In this document: positions 1-7,800 of the stretch, piece by piece
How positions within the stretch are numbered: the stretch's first letter is position 1
Layout of the letters: every line of letters starts with the position of its first letter
From: Chthoniobacteraceae bacterium
Lineage (GTDB): Bacteria; Verrucomicrobiota; Verrucomicrobiia; Chthoniobacterales; Chthoniobacteraceae
DNA length: 12,145 nucleotides
Direction of reading: 5' to 3'
NCBI GenBank assembly: GCA_947478975.1
Contig: CANJYI010000040.1
Location: forward strand, 1 to 12,145
The notes under the pieces: model-generated
What the model saw: the letters and a program-made list of their open reading frames with translations, nothing else
Told to the model about the DNA's origin: nothing
Databases searched by the model: none
Program-made: the position numbers and the translations under genes

Positions 1-737
1 ACCCGGGGCACGCCCCCACGGCAGGCCCGCGCTGCGTGCTCGAGCTTCGAGACCATGGAGGGGTCTAGCGAGTTGCGCCGCTTGCGGAGCGTCTCTTCTG
101 TTTCGCTCACCGAGAGCTGCCGCACGATACTCTCGCCCAGACGCAGGGTGCCCCGTTGGGAAAGGTAGATGACCTTGAGCGCGCGCATGGCCTCGGCCAC
201 CTCGAGCGCCACCGAATCGGAGTTCACTCGGAAAGTGTGGCCTTCGCCGTCAAAGCCGATCGGAGGAATCACGGGGGTGATCCCCTCGGCTAGGAAAAAC
301 TGGAGCATGGCGGTTTCGACACGCTCGACCCTGCCGGTGTGGAGGGTGTCGACGCCGTTGAGGATTCCGGCCGGATGGGCGACGATCACGTTGGCGTAGG
401 CAGCCTTGAGGTCCACCGAGGCGAGGCCCTGCATAAGCTCCTGGAGCACCGCGTGGCTGGCTTCGATTCCCAACTTGAGCGTGGTTTCGTCCGTGATCCC
501 AGTTCCGTCACAGCTGGAGATGGGCACGCCCCTCTCCTGGGCGAGATTCACCAGCTGGGCGCCGCACCCGTGCACCAAAATCACCCGGATGCTCAGGGAG
601 CGCAAAACAGCCAGGTCCAGCAACAGGTTCCCCAGATTTGGGGAGGCCGCCACTTCGCCATCCAGGGCGACCACAAAAATCTTTTCGCGGAAACGCGGTA
701 CGTACTGGAGGATGCCTCTTAGGTCAGATACTTTCAT
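1..737 (-). CDS. argA: N-acetylglutamate synthase, amino-acid kinase-like N-terminal part (partial at window edge)
   Basis: This is the first 245 residues of an ArgA-type N-acetylglutamate synthase, which makes N-acetylglutamate from acetyl-CoA and glutamate in the cytoplasm as the first step of arginine synthesis. The visible part is the amino-acid-kinase-like domain: VALDGEV near 23-29 (sugar-kinase-like glycine loop), LVHGCGA 54-60, HTGR 133-136 and NSDSVA 172-177. In ArgA enzymes this domain is non-catalytic and is the arginine-feedback site. The end, ARACRGGVPR (236-245), resembles the linker that leads into the GNAT acetyltransferase domain in E. coli ArgA; that domain lies outside the window. 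The start is well fixed: an in-frame TAG sits at 753-755, and ATG at 735-737 is the first good start after it. No Shine-Dalgarno is visible. An argB kinase is the alternative; the ArgA-like linker argues against it. Confidence 0.8.
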   Translation of the reverse strand, partial: MKVSDLRGILQYVPRFREKIFVVALDGEVAASPNLGNLLLDLAVLRSLSIRVILVHGCGAQLVNLAQERGVPISSCDGTGITDETTLKLGIEASHAVLQELMQGLASVDLKAAYANVIVAHPAGILNGVDTLHTGRVERVETAMLQFFLAEGITPVIPPIGFDGEGHTFRVNSDSVALEVAEAMRALKVIYLSQRGTLRLGESIVRQLSVSETEETLRKRRNSLDPSMVSKLEHAARACRGGVPR

Positions 738-756
738 CAGGGTGGCAGCACACTAA

Positions 757-845
757 AAAGGCAAAAAAGGCGCGGACGCAAAGAGGAACGCAGGGATTGC
801 TCATTTTAGGCTTAGTTTTTGTGTTTCTTCGCTATTTCCAGGGGA
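757..845. repeat. Degenerate CGCAAAG-type intergenic repeat (tentative)
   Basis: An A-rich start, then GACGCAAAGAGGAACGCA (775-792), an AT-rich middle, and GTGTTTCTTCGC (821-832), which is close to the reverse complement of the left arm. Arrays of CGCAAAGA/TCTTTGCG words are familiar as intergenic repeats in several bacterial phyla. This looks like a decayed copy. The family assignment is from memory of such words and is tentative; the imperfect inverted arrangement is seen directly. Confidence 0.35.
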
Positions 846-884
846 TAACTTTTTCGCTGACTCCGCATGGAACGGGCAGATGTC

Positions 885-946
885 CACAGATAAGGGAGAC
901 CACACAGATGTTCACCATGGTTTCTTCTCACCTGTTATATCTGTGT
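885..946. repeat. CACAGAT direct and inverted repeats
   Basis: CACAGAT occurs at 885-891 and 903-909, 18 bases apart. ACACAGAT at 902-909 is matched by its exact reverse complement ATCTGTGT at 939-946, giving an 8-bp inverted repeat with a 29-base centre. The spacing and the lack of a T-run rule out a terminator. It could be a protein-binding site for the divergent promoters or a decayed intergenic repeat of the CACAGAT type. Confidence 0.4.
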
Positions 947-1068
947 CGGAATACGGAAATATTTCTGGATCACAGTTTTGTGGGCCCTCGATAAGAAGGG
1001 CGTCTGACGAGGACTCGGCCCGCACGCGAAGCAGCGACGCTCCATTTCACTTTGTTTCTTCACCGACC

Positions 1069-1464
1069 ATGGCCACACCCAAAAAACGTATCCCGCTCAA
1101 TGGCCCCCAGGCGGGGTTCAACAGTGCCTTTGCCCAGTTGCACATCGAGGGGCTTCCAGAGGGGCCTCAGCAGGATGGGGGAGCCTCACCGGAAGGTGCC
1201 ACCGGAACGAGCAAGGCGAAGCCGGGTCGGGTGGTCTTGCGCCGGCTCAGCGCCCATCGAGGGGGCAAGACGGTGTTTTTGGTGGATGGATTTGGCGCGC
1301 AGCATGCGGATAGCGCCATCGAGGCGCTGGGGCGGCGGTTGAGGGCGCAGCTTGGGTGCGGAGGGACCTTTCGCGACAGGGCACTCGAAATTCAGGGGGA
1401 CCAAGCGGCTCGGTTGCGCGCACTTTTGGAGCAAGAGGGGTTTCAGGTTGCAGGAGAGCGCTAG
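1069..1464 (+). CDS. SUI1/eIF1-family translation factor (YciH-like)
   Basis: A 131-residue protein. The C-terminal part from about residue 53 to 128 is a SUI1 domain: GRVVLRRL 53-60, RGGKTVFLVDGF 64-75, a helix EALGRRLRAQLGCGGT (86-101), then ALEIQGDQAARLRALLEQEGF (105-125). The GCGGT turn and the IQGDQ strand are family hallmarks. Archaeal and eukaryotic relatives (aIF1/eIF1) act in start-codon selection on the small ribosomal subunit; bacterial YciH is less well understood and is thought to bind 30S subunits. Residues 1-52 form a low-complexity Gly/Pro/Ala tail, probably disordered. The start at 1069 is chosen because the open frame upstream of it (to 880) lies in repeat-like DNA and lacks family similarity. 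No Shine-Dalgarno. It lies 93 bases upstream of tmk in the same direction, so cotranscription is possible. Confidence 0.85.
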   Translation: MATPKKRIPLNGPQAGFNSAFAQLHIEGLPEGPQQDGGASPEGATGTSKAKPGRVVLRRLSAHRGGKTVFLVDGFGAQHADSAIEALGRRLRAQLGCGGTFRDRALEIQGDQAARLRALLEQEGFQVAGER

Positions 1465-1557
1465 GACCGCCTTAGCATCTGCCCCGCACAAGGGACCCCG
1501 CAGCGCGCTGAAAAGCGGTGTCGCGTGGGGGGAATCGGGTTAATTTAGCCGCTCTCA

Positions 1558-2190
1558 ATGGAAAAGACACAAACTGCAACGGAACGCGGGCTGCTGGTGG
1601 TGCTCGAGGGTATCGACGGGGTGGGGAAGAGTTCTGCGCTTAGGGCGATCCGGGCAGCCAGCAAGGGAAGTGCCATGGAACTGGTTTCCAGCCGGGAGCC
1701 GACGGACGGTCCGTGGGGACGGCGTTTGCGGGAGTCTGCCACACTTGGCAGGTTGTCGCCCGAGGAGGAGTTGGAGCTCTTCATTCGCGACCGGCGCCAG
1801 CATGTGGAGGAGCTTCTGCGGCCTGCCCTCGACCGGGGAGCTCTCGTCCTGCTCGACCGTTACTACCTTTCGACCGCGGCCTATCAGGGGGCCCGCGGGG
1901 CAGATCCAGAGGCTGTTCTTGCGCTTAACGAGTCTTTCGCTCCCATCCCGGATTTGGTCCTGCTTTTGGATTGCGATCCGTTGATTTCGCTTGAGCGGGT
2001 CAGGCGGCGCGGTGTGGCGGCGGATGAGTTTGAAAAGCTGGAGGAACTGCAGGCGGTGCGGGGCATTTTTCTGGCGCTGCGGCGTCCCTTTATCCGGCTT
2101 ATTGACGCGGGACGTTCCTCCGAGGCAGTGGGCGCCGAATGCGGCGAGGCCGTTTGCGCGCTTCTTGCCAGCCGCCATTCGGGGGCCTAG
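1558..2190 (+). CDS. tmk: Thymidylate kinase (dTMP kinase)
   Basis: A 210-residue cytoplasmic enzyme that phosphorylates dTMP to dTDP with ATP, essential for dTTP supply. Visible motifs: the P-loop EGIDGVGKSS at 17-26, the REPTDGPWGRRLRE segment at 46-59 (the family's REP-type motif near the dTMP site), and DRYYLSTAAYQG at 100-111, the nucleoside-monophosphate-kinase DR(Y) motif followed by the dTMP-binding segment. The arginines RVRRRG (147-152) probably form the LID region. Length is normal for the family. The start is firm, because TAG at 1546-1548 is in frame four codons upstream. No Shine-Dalgarno precedes it. The gene follows the SUI1 gene by 93 bases and precedes a small exported protein by 161 bases. 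Confidence 0.93.
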   Translation: MEKTQTATERGLLVVLEGIDGVGKSSALRAIRAASKGSAMELVSSREPTDGPWGRRLRESATLGRLSPEEELELFIRDRRQHVEELLRPALDRGALVLLDRYYLSTAAYQGARGADPEAVLALNESFAPIPDLVLLLDCDPLISLERVRRRGVAADEFEKLEELQAVRGIFLALRRPFIRLIDAGRSSEAVGAECGEAVCALLASRHSGA

Positions 2191-2338
2191 GGGCAACCAA
2201 CGCGAAGTCAGGGAGCGATGGGGAGGAGGAGAGGATGTTTTTTCTCCGGCGCTCCTGGGTGAGGGGCCTCGGGGAAGGGGTGCCTCTCGAAAATAGCGGG
2301 CGCAATTTGAGCCGACACTTGGGTGTGCCCGCGCACTT

Positions 2339-2343
2339 GGAGG
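2339..2343 (+). promoter_or_regulatory. Shine-Dalgarno GGAGG
   Basis: GGAGG lies 8 bases before the ATG at 2352. It supports that start over the in-frame ATG at 2235, which is crowded by a purine tract. It is the only canonical, well-spaced Shine-Dalgarno before any gene in this window. Confidence 0.75.
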
Positions 2344-2351
2344 AAAAAATT

Positions 2352-2738
2352 ATGACGCGAATCGGATTGTACGGACTCGGACTGTTGGTGGTTTTGATGC
2401 AGGGGGCGGGCCAGTTGCATGCCGCCGACCCGAAGGGAGCCGAGAAGGATAAGGCGGCTGAAAAGTCTGGCGACATGGCCAGGGCGCTTCCTTTTGTGGG
2501 GACTGTCAGCTCAGTGGATGTGACGGGACACACCTTCGCACTGAATGGGAAGGCGAAGGAAAGGGTGTTCAAGGTCACGGACAAAACTGAAATCCTGATG
2601 GACGGCAAGCCCGTGACGTTGAGCGCGATGACCGTGGGCGTAAAAGTTCAGGGAAGTGCGATCAAGCACGAGACTGACTGGGAGGCAAAGAAGGTCACCA
2701 TCGGGGCCAAAGAGGCGTCCGGGGCGCAAAAGAAGTAG
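2352..2738 (+). CDS. Small exported DUF5666-like protein
   Basis: A 128-residue protein of unknown function. Residues 1-24 form a signal peptide: a short basic start (MTR), a hydrophobic core (GLYGLGLLVVLMQG), and an AxA-type site near QLHA|AD. A Lys/Ala/Glu-rich linker (25-45) follows. Then comes a single compact beta domain (47-118) with FVGTVSSVD, TFALNG, RVFKVTDKTEILMDGKP and VGVKVQGSA. This pattern (G-x-V-x-S-V-D, then D-x-T-x-I, then G-x-x-V-x-G) resembles DUF5666/OB-like periplasmic proteins. The tail is Lys-rich. An in-frame ATG at 2235 would bury the signal peptide about 40 residues in, so 2352 is preferred, and a well-placed GGAGG supports it. A strong terminator follows 40 bases after the stop. 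Location is periplasmic or outside the cell; function is not known. Confidence 0.8.
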   Translation: MTRIGLYGLGLLVVLMQGAGQLHAADPKGAEKDKAAEKSGDMARALPFVGTVSSVDVTGHTFALNGKAKERVFKVTDKTEILMDGKPVTLSAMTVGVKVQGSAIKHETDWEAKKVTIGAKEASGAQKK

Positions 2739-2777
2739 CCTGGCGCTGCGGTCCTGTCGGAAGGGACGTTTTTAAAG

Positions 2778-2812
2778 AGGGGCGGTCGGAGAATCTCCGG
2801 CGGCCCCTTTTT
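2778..2812 (+). terminator. Rho-independent terminator after the exported protein gene
   Basis: Bases 2778-2791 pair with 2795-2808 around a 3-base AAT loop, with a single G/G mismatch and one T-G pair, then T5 (2808-2812). The stem bottom is AGGGGC/GCCCCT. It separates the upstream genes from rpsB. Confidence 0.88.
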
Positions 2813-2915
2813 CGCAGTCAAATGAAGAAAATGTGGAAAAACTAAAAGCAGTGCTTGCCAGATGGGGTGTCAATCCAGCAAGTTTCCACCCCTTTTTCTA
2901 AAGCTGCACATTGCT
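2813..2915 (+). other. rpsB leader region
   Basis: These 103 bases lie between the upstream terminator and rpsB. A TTGCCA at about 2855 could be a -35 box, but no good -10 lies 16-18 bases after it. No Shine-Dalgarno precedes the rpsB ATG. rpsB leaders carry autoregulatory structures in some bacteria; none is obvious here. Confidence 0.4.
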
Positions 2916-3686
2916 ATGTCCACAGAACTCATGACGGAATTGCTCGAAGCCGGTGTCCACTTCGGACACCAGAGCAAGCGCTGGAACCCAAAGATGAAGC
3001 CCTTCATCTTTGAAAAGCGCAACGCGCTTCACATCATCAATCTCGGCACCACTGTTCATCAGTTGGACGCCGCAACCAAATTTCTGAGTTCGATAGCGGC
3101 CAGAGGGGGCAAGATCCTCTTTGTCGGCTGTAAGAAGCAGGCACAGGAAGCGGTGATCGAGGCCGCCCAGGCTTGCGGACAGTACTACGTGAATCAGCGC
3201 TGGCTCGGCGGAACCCTCACCAACCGCGCCACGGTGCGGAAGAGCGTCGCCCGGATGATTTACATCGAGCAACTCGAGAAGCAGCCTGAGTACTCCAAGA
3301 TGGGGAATCAGGAAATTTCCGCCCTGCGTCGCGAAGGCGAAAAGCTCAAGCGTAACTTGGAAGGGATTCGTACGATGGAGAAGCTTCCCGACGCGATGAT
3401 TGTCATCGACACAGTGCGCGAAGGCATCGCCATCCAGGAAGCCAAGCGTCTCAAGATCCCGACGGTTGCGATCGTGGACACGAACGCTGATCCTGATCTG
3501 GTGACCTACCCGATCGCAGGAAACGACGATGCCATCCGCGCCATCCGCGTTGTTTTGCAGAAGCTGGTGGACGCGATTGTGACCGGTTCGGGCGGACATC
3601 CAGTGCCCGCCGCACCTGAAGCTGTTGCCGCAGTGGCTCCCGTTGCTGAGATTCAGGCTCAGGATCTCTCGGCTGTCAGCGAGTAG
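2916..3686 (+). CDS. rpsB: 30S ribosomal protein S2
   Basis: A 256-residue S2 protein of the small ribosomal subunit. Hallmarks: LLEAGVHFGHQSKRWNPKMK near the N-terminus, then the stretch FEKRNALHIINL; a helix-rich insertion around QRWLGGTLTN; LPDAMIVIDT; and the C-terminal core IPTVAIVDTNADPDLVTYPI with GNDDAIRAIR. After the core, about 30 residues form an Ala/Pro/Val-rich tail, probably flexible. The start at 2916 (MSTELM) matches S2 proteins; an in-frame ATG at 2862 would add 18 residues not typical of the family. There is no Shine-Dalgarno. tsf follows 198 bases later, with a strong hairpin in between. The pair rpsB-tsf is a classic conserved neighbourhood. Confidence 0.98.
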   Translation: MSTELMTELLEAGVHFGHQSKRWNPKMKPFIFEKRNALHIINLGTTVHQLDAATKFLSSIAARGGKILFVGCKKQAQEAVIEAAQACGQYYVNQRWLGGTLTNRATVRKSVARMIYIEQLEKQPEYSKMGNQEISALRREGEKLKRNLEGIRTMEKLPDAMIVIDTVREGIAIQEAKRLKIPTVAIVDTNADPDLVTYPIAGNDDAIRAIRVVLQKLVDAIVTGSGGHPVPAAPEAVAAVAPVAEIQAQDLSAVSE

Positions 3687-3731
3687 TTCAGGCTTTTGGA
3701 GTTCCTTTTGTCTCCAATGATTTAGTGTTTT

Positions 3732-3766
3732 CGGGACGTCCGTCAAACGGACGTCCCGCTTTCTTG
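3732..3766 (+). terminator. Perfect 12-bp hairpin between rpsB and tsf
   Basis: CGGGACGTCCGT (3732-3743) pairs perfectly with ACGGACGTCCCG (3747-3758) around a CAA loop; a short interrupted T-run (3760-3766) follows. The weak T-run suggests a partial terminator or attenuator rather than a full stop. Each arm contains the self-complementary octamer GGACGTCC. Confidence 0.75.
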
Positions 3767-3884
3767 GGCAAGTATCGCGTTTTTGTGCGAGACTTACCCT
3801 CCTCGCTTCCAAGAGCGTTTCCCCTTTCAGAGCAAGGACTGCACAAGGCGGTCAAACAACAAACCCCACCCACATTTTAAGAGT

Positions 3885-4733
3885 ATGAGCGAAGTCGTGA
3901 TTGATGCCCAATTGGTGAAGACCCTCCGCGAAAAAACAAACGCAGGTCTGATGGATTGTAAGCGTGCCCTTGCTGAGACCCAGGGCGACCTCGAAGCCGC
4001 AGTTGATTTGCTTCGGAAAAAGGGCGCAGCCAGCGCCGCCAAGAAGGCAGACCGTGAAGCCAAAGAAGGCGTGATTGCGCAGGCGATCGTGCACAACGGC
4101 AAGGTGGGCGTTTTGGCAGAGGTCAACTGCGAGACGGACTTCGTCGCCAAGAACGACGCCTTCCGTTCGATGGCGGACGCGGTTGCCCACAAGTTTGCGG
4201 AGAACGACGCGGCGGACGTTGAAGCTGAGCGGGTCGAATCTGTCCAGAAGCTGGGTGAAAACATCCAGATTCGTCGTCATGCCCGGCTTGAAGTGCAGGG
4301 CAATGGTGGCGTGGCTGCTTACATCCACACGGGTAGCAAGGTCGGGGTGCTCGTCGAGGTTGGGGCGGAAAAAGACACGACAACCCAGACTGAAGAGTTC
4401 AAGCAGCTGGTGCGCGACATCACGCTGCAGATTGCAGCGGCGAGTCCCGTGTGCGTTTCAAGGGCTTCCGTGCCCCAGGTGCTGGCGGACCGTGAGCGCG
4501 AGATCTACCGCGGCCAGGTGCCTCCCGGCAAACCGGCCAATATTGTGGAGCAAATCGTAGAAGGCAAGATGGGCAAGTTCTACTCGAACGCCTGTCTCGT
4601 CGACCAGGCCTTCATCAAGAACCCGGACCAGACAATCGCCCAGCTCATTGCTGAAAAGAGCAAGGCGCTTGGGGAACAGTTGGAAGTGCGCCGTTTTGTC
4701 CGCTTCGCGGTGGGCGAAGAGCTCACCCACTAA
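3885..4733 (+). CDS. tsf: Elongation factor Ts
   Basis: A 282-residue guanine-nucleotide exchange factor that regenerates EF-Tu-GTP in the cytoplasm. The N-terminal UBA-like domain (residues 7-47) has LVKTLREKTNAGLMDCKRAL and GDLEAAVDLLRKKG. The key EF-Tu contact loop is TDFVAKND at 84-91 (canonical TDFVARND, one conservative change). Two core subdomains follow, with VAAYIHTGSKVGVLVEV and later KFYSNACLVDQAFIKNPDQTI. Length is normal. The start at 3885 (MSEVVI) fits the family; the open frame to 3783 upstream adds 34 unlike residues. AAGAG just upstream is at best a weak Shine-Dalgarno. The usual next genes, pyrH and frr, do not follow; a terminator and a convergent operon do. Confidence 0.98.
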   Translation: MSEVVIDAQLVKTLREKTNAGLMDCKRALAETQGDLEAAVDLLRKKGAASAAKKADREAKEGVIAQAIVHNGKVGVLAEVNCETDFVAKNDAFRSMADAVAHKFAENDAADVEAERVESVQKLGENIQIRRHARLEVQGNGGVAAYIHTGSKVGVLVEVGAEKDTTTQTEEFKQLVRDITLQIAAASPVCVSRASVPQVLADREREIYRGQVPPGKPANIVEQIVEGKMGKFYSNACLVDQAFIKNPDQTIAQLIAEKSKALGEQLEVRRFVRFAVGEELTH

Positions 4734-4750
4734 GCTGGGGCTCGCCTTTT

Positions 4751-4807
4751 GAAAGGGCGTCCCTTCTCCTCCGGAGCTCCGGTGGGGGAGGGGACGCCTT
4801 CTTTTTT
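4751..4807. terminator. Terminator after tsf, possibly shared with the convergent efflux operon
   Basis: GGCGTCCC (4756-4763) pairs with GGGACGCC (4791-4798), followed on the plus strand by TTC and T6 (4802-4807), a good terminator for tsf. The loop contains the perfect 12-base palindrome CCGGAGCTCCGG (4771-4782), a possible second hairpin. Read on the minus strand the same stem is followed by CCTTTCAAAAG, a weaker T-run, so it may also end the efflux operon. Confidence 0.8.
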
Positions 4808-4866
4808 GCCCGGTGGCGAAGGCTTTCGCGGGCGCGTCCTTGGGGCGTGCCTGTTGTGCTTGGAGC

Positions 4867-7800
4867 CTATTCGCGGCGGCGGTCTTTTCTGGCGAGGGCC
4901 ATGTACACGGCGGGCACGACAAAAAGGGTGAGGATGGTTCCGATGACCATGCCGGTGACCAGCACGATGCCGATGCTGTTGCGTGCACCTGCTCCGGCGC
5001 CCTTGGCGAGGATGAGGGGAAAGTGGCCGGCGACGGTTGCGACGGAAGTCATCAAAATGGGGCGCAACCGGGTGGAGGCTGCTTCGATGACGGCCTCGAG
5101 TTTTTCCATGCCGTTTTCTCGGAGGGAGTTGGCAAATTCAACAATAAGGATGCCGTTTTTTGAGACAAGGCCCACAAGCGTGATCAGGCCGACCTGGCTG
5201 TAGATGTTGAGCGTGGTGAAGCCGAGAAACGAAAAGAGCAGCGCCCCGGAGAGCGCCAGCGGTACGGAACCGGCGAGGATGACCAGCGGATCGCGGAAGC
5301 TCTCAAACTGGGCGGCAAGCACCAGAAAGATGAGCAGGCCGGAAACCAGCAGGGTCAATAGCAGCTTGTTGCCCTCAACCCGGAGCTGGCGGCCCTCGCC
5401 TGCGTAGTCAATGGAGTAGCCCTTTGGGAGGATGGCCGCGGCCTCGGCCTCCAGCGCCTTGAGGGCCTGATCCAGGGTGACGTTGGGAGGAATCACCCCC
5501 TGGATGCGGGCGGCGTTGAGCTGCTGGAAGCGGTTCAATGTCCGGGGCTCAGTGGTGTTTTTGAGTGTCGCAAAGGTGGAGAGCTGCACCAGCTTGCCCC
5601 CGGGGCCCGAAACGTACAGGTCCTGGAGTTGGTCCGGGTTGAGGCGGTTGGCGCGCTCGACTTGAGGGATGACCTTGTAGGAGCGTCCCTCCATCGAGAA
5701 GCGGTTGACGTAACCGCCGCCGAGCATCGTGCTCAGATCGGAGCCGACCTGCGCCAGGTTAAGCCCCATGGAGGCCACCTTGTCGCGGTCGAAAACGATC
5801 TCAGTCTGCGGAAAGTCAAACTTCAGGTCGGTGTCGGCGAATACAAACAGGCCGCTGGCGAAGGCCTTTCCCACCAGCCGGTTTGCAAATTCCAGCAGGT
5901 CCCGGGGCTCGGCCGTCGAGACAATCACAAACTCCACCGGATAATTGCCCCCGCCGGGGAGGGGAGAGGGAGTGAAAGCGATCACCCGCACCCCCGGAAT
6001 GCCGGCCGATTTGCCAAACACCTCGCCCACCATCTGCTCGGTGGTGCGGGAGCGCTGGCTCCAGGGCTTGGTGACCAGCCCCGAAAAGCCGCCGAACGCC
6101 TCTGTAATCTGGAAGGTGGTGGCCGTCTCGGGTAGCGAAAAGAGGACGTCCTTGACCATCGCGGTGTAAAGGGTGGTCTGGTCGATGGTGGAGTTGGGGG
6201 AGGCCTGGATGACTCCCAAAATGACGCCCTGATCCTCCTTGGGGGCCAGCTCCTTCATCGAGAGCATGTAGAAGGGAACCCCCAGAAGCATGATGATGAC
6301 CGCCAGCGTGAGGGTGACGGGACGCCACCTGAGGCTCGAGGCCAGCCGCTTCTTGTAGAGGGCGCGGAGGGAGTCAAACCGGCGGTTGACCCAGCCTCCA
6401 AACCCGGTGTGGGAGTCCTGCGCCCTGAGCAGTTTGGAGGACATCATCGGCGAAAGGGTCAGCGCGACGAAGCCCGAGACGATGACCGCCCCGGCCAGGG
6501 TGAAGGCGAATTCACGAAAGAGCGTGCCAGTGAGCCCCCCCTGCAATCCAATGGGTGCATAGACCGCGGCCAGGGTGATGGTCATTGAGATGAGAGGGCC
6601 CACCAGTTCCCTCCCTGCCTTCAAGGCGGATTCAAATGGGGAAAGCCCCTCCTGCAGGTGGCGGTCCACATTTTCAACCACCACGATGGCATCGTCGACC
6701 ACCAGTCCGACGGAGAGCACGATGGCCAGGAGCGTCAGCAGGTTCAGCGTGAACCCGAACGACTGGATGAGAAAGAGGGCGCCCGCAAGCGACAGCGGGA
6801 TCGCAACCACCGGGACGATGATCGAGCGCCAGTTTCCGAGAAACAGGAAGATGACGACTACAACGATGAGGAGCGTTTCAAGCAGGGTGCTCACCACCTC
6901 GCGCAGTGCGTCCCGGATGTAGTTGGTGGCGTCGTAGGAAATGTGGACCTTGATGCCGGAAGGCAGCTGCTTTTCGAGCGCCGGGATTTCGGCGCGCACG
7001 GTCTTGATGACGTCCAGGCTGTTGGCGGTGGGCATGACCCAGATGCCCATGAACATCGCCTTTTGGCCGGAGAAACGGACGTCGGTGTCGTAGTTTTCAG
7101 CGCCCAAAACAACGTCGGCAACGTCCTTGAGCCGGATGATGGCCCCGTTGCGCTCGGCCAAAACCAGCTCCTGGAATTCCTCGGCTGAGCGCAGGTTGGT
7201 GTTGGCGATGAGATTGACCGTGATGAGCGACCCCTTGGTGTTCCCCAGTGTGGAGAGGTAATTGTTAGCTGAAAGGGCGTTGCGTACTTCCGCCGGGGTC
7301 AGGTTGAGGGCCGCCATGCGGTCGGGCTTGAGCCAGATGCGCATGGCAAAGGTGCGGGCGCCGAGGATGTCGGCCTTCTGCACGCCCGCGATGGAGGTCA
7401 GGCGCGGTTGGACAGCGCGGGTGAGGTAGTCGGTGATCTGGTTGGGCTCGAGCGTCTCGGAGTAAAAGGAAAGGTACATCAACGCGAACTGGCTGTCGGA
7501 GGTGGTCAGCTCGATGGAAGGGGCCTCCGCCTCGGGGGGGAGCTCGTTCCGGATCTGTGCGATCTTGGCCTGGACCTGGGTGAGCGCCGCGTTGGTATCG
7601 AAGTTGAGCTTGAGATGGGCGGTGATGATGCTCAGCGACTGCGCGCTCTGGCTTTCGAGATAGTCGATCCCATCGGCCGATGCGATGGCCCTCTCCAGCG
7701 GCGTCGACACGAAGCCGCGCACCAGGTCCGGGTTCGCCCCAATGTAGCGCGTCTTGACGTTGATGACGGCGATGTCGCTGCGCGGAAACTGGCGTACGTT

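Larger units (their letters stand above)
738..1068. other. Divergent intergenic region with degenerate repeat-like DNA
   Basis: These 331 bases separate the minus-strand argA-like gene from the plus-strand SUI1 gene, so they must hold promoters for both. No convincing sigma70-type -35/-10 pair could be picked out. The left part (about 757-845) contains GACGCAAAGAGGAACGCA at 775-792 and, 28 bases later, GTGTTTCTTCGC at 821-832, an imperfect inverted counterpart. The right part carries CACAGAT twice (885-891 and 903-909) and its inverse ATCTGTG at 939-945. A small hairpin GCCCT/AGGGC (984-988 with 997-1001) has no T-run and is not a terminator. An open frame runs through from 880 into the SUI1 gene, but its translation has no recognisable family similarity. 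Confidence 0.6.

Noticed and set aside
984..1001. GCCCT/AGGGC stem as a terminator.
   Set aside because: Five base pairs, an eight-base loop and no T-run; also no gene ends nearby on either strand.
880..1068. N-terminal extension of the SUI1 protein from ATG 880.
   Set aside because: The extra 63 residues are encoded by repeat-like intergenic DNA and have no family similarity; ATG 1069 gives a normal-sized protein.
2235..2351. ATG at 2235 as the start of the exported DUF5666-like protein; it follows a GGAGGAGGAGAGG purine tract.
   Set aside because: The purine tract abuts the ATG with little spacing, and this start would place the signal peptide about 40 residues inside the protein. ATG 2352 has a well-spaced GGAGG and gives a normal signal peptide.
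2855..2885. TTGCCA upstream of rpsB as a sigma70 -35 box.
   Set aside because: No acceptable -10 hexamer is found 16-18 bases downstream.
2898..3812. Long open frame on the minus strand opposite rpsB (304 codons).
   Set aside because: It is the antisense of a certain ribosomal protein gene in GC-rich DNA, and its translation is His/Arg-rich with no recognisable domain.
5629..7188. Several plus-strand open frames of 115-176 codons opposite the RND pump.
   Set aside because: They are shadows of the pump gene, which is supported over its full length by family motifs.
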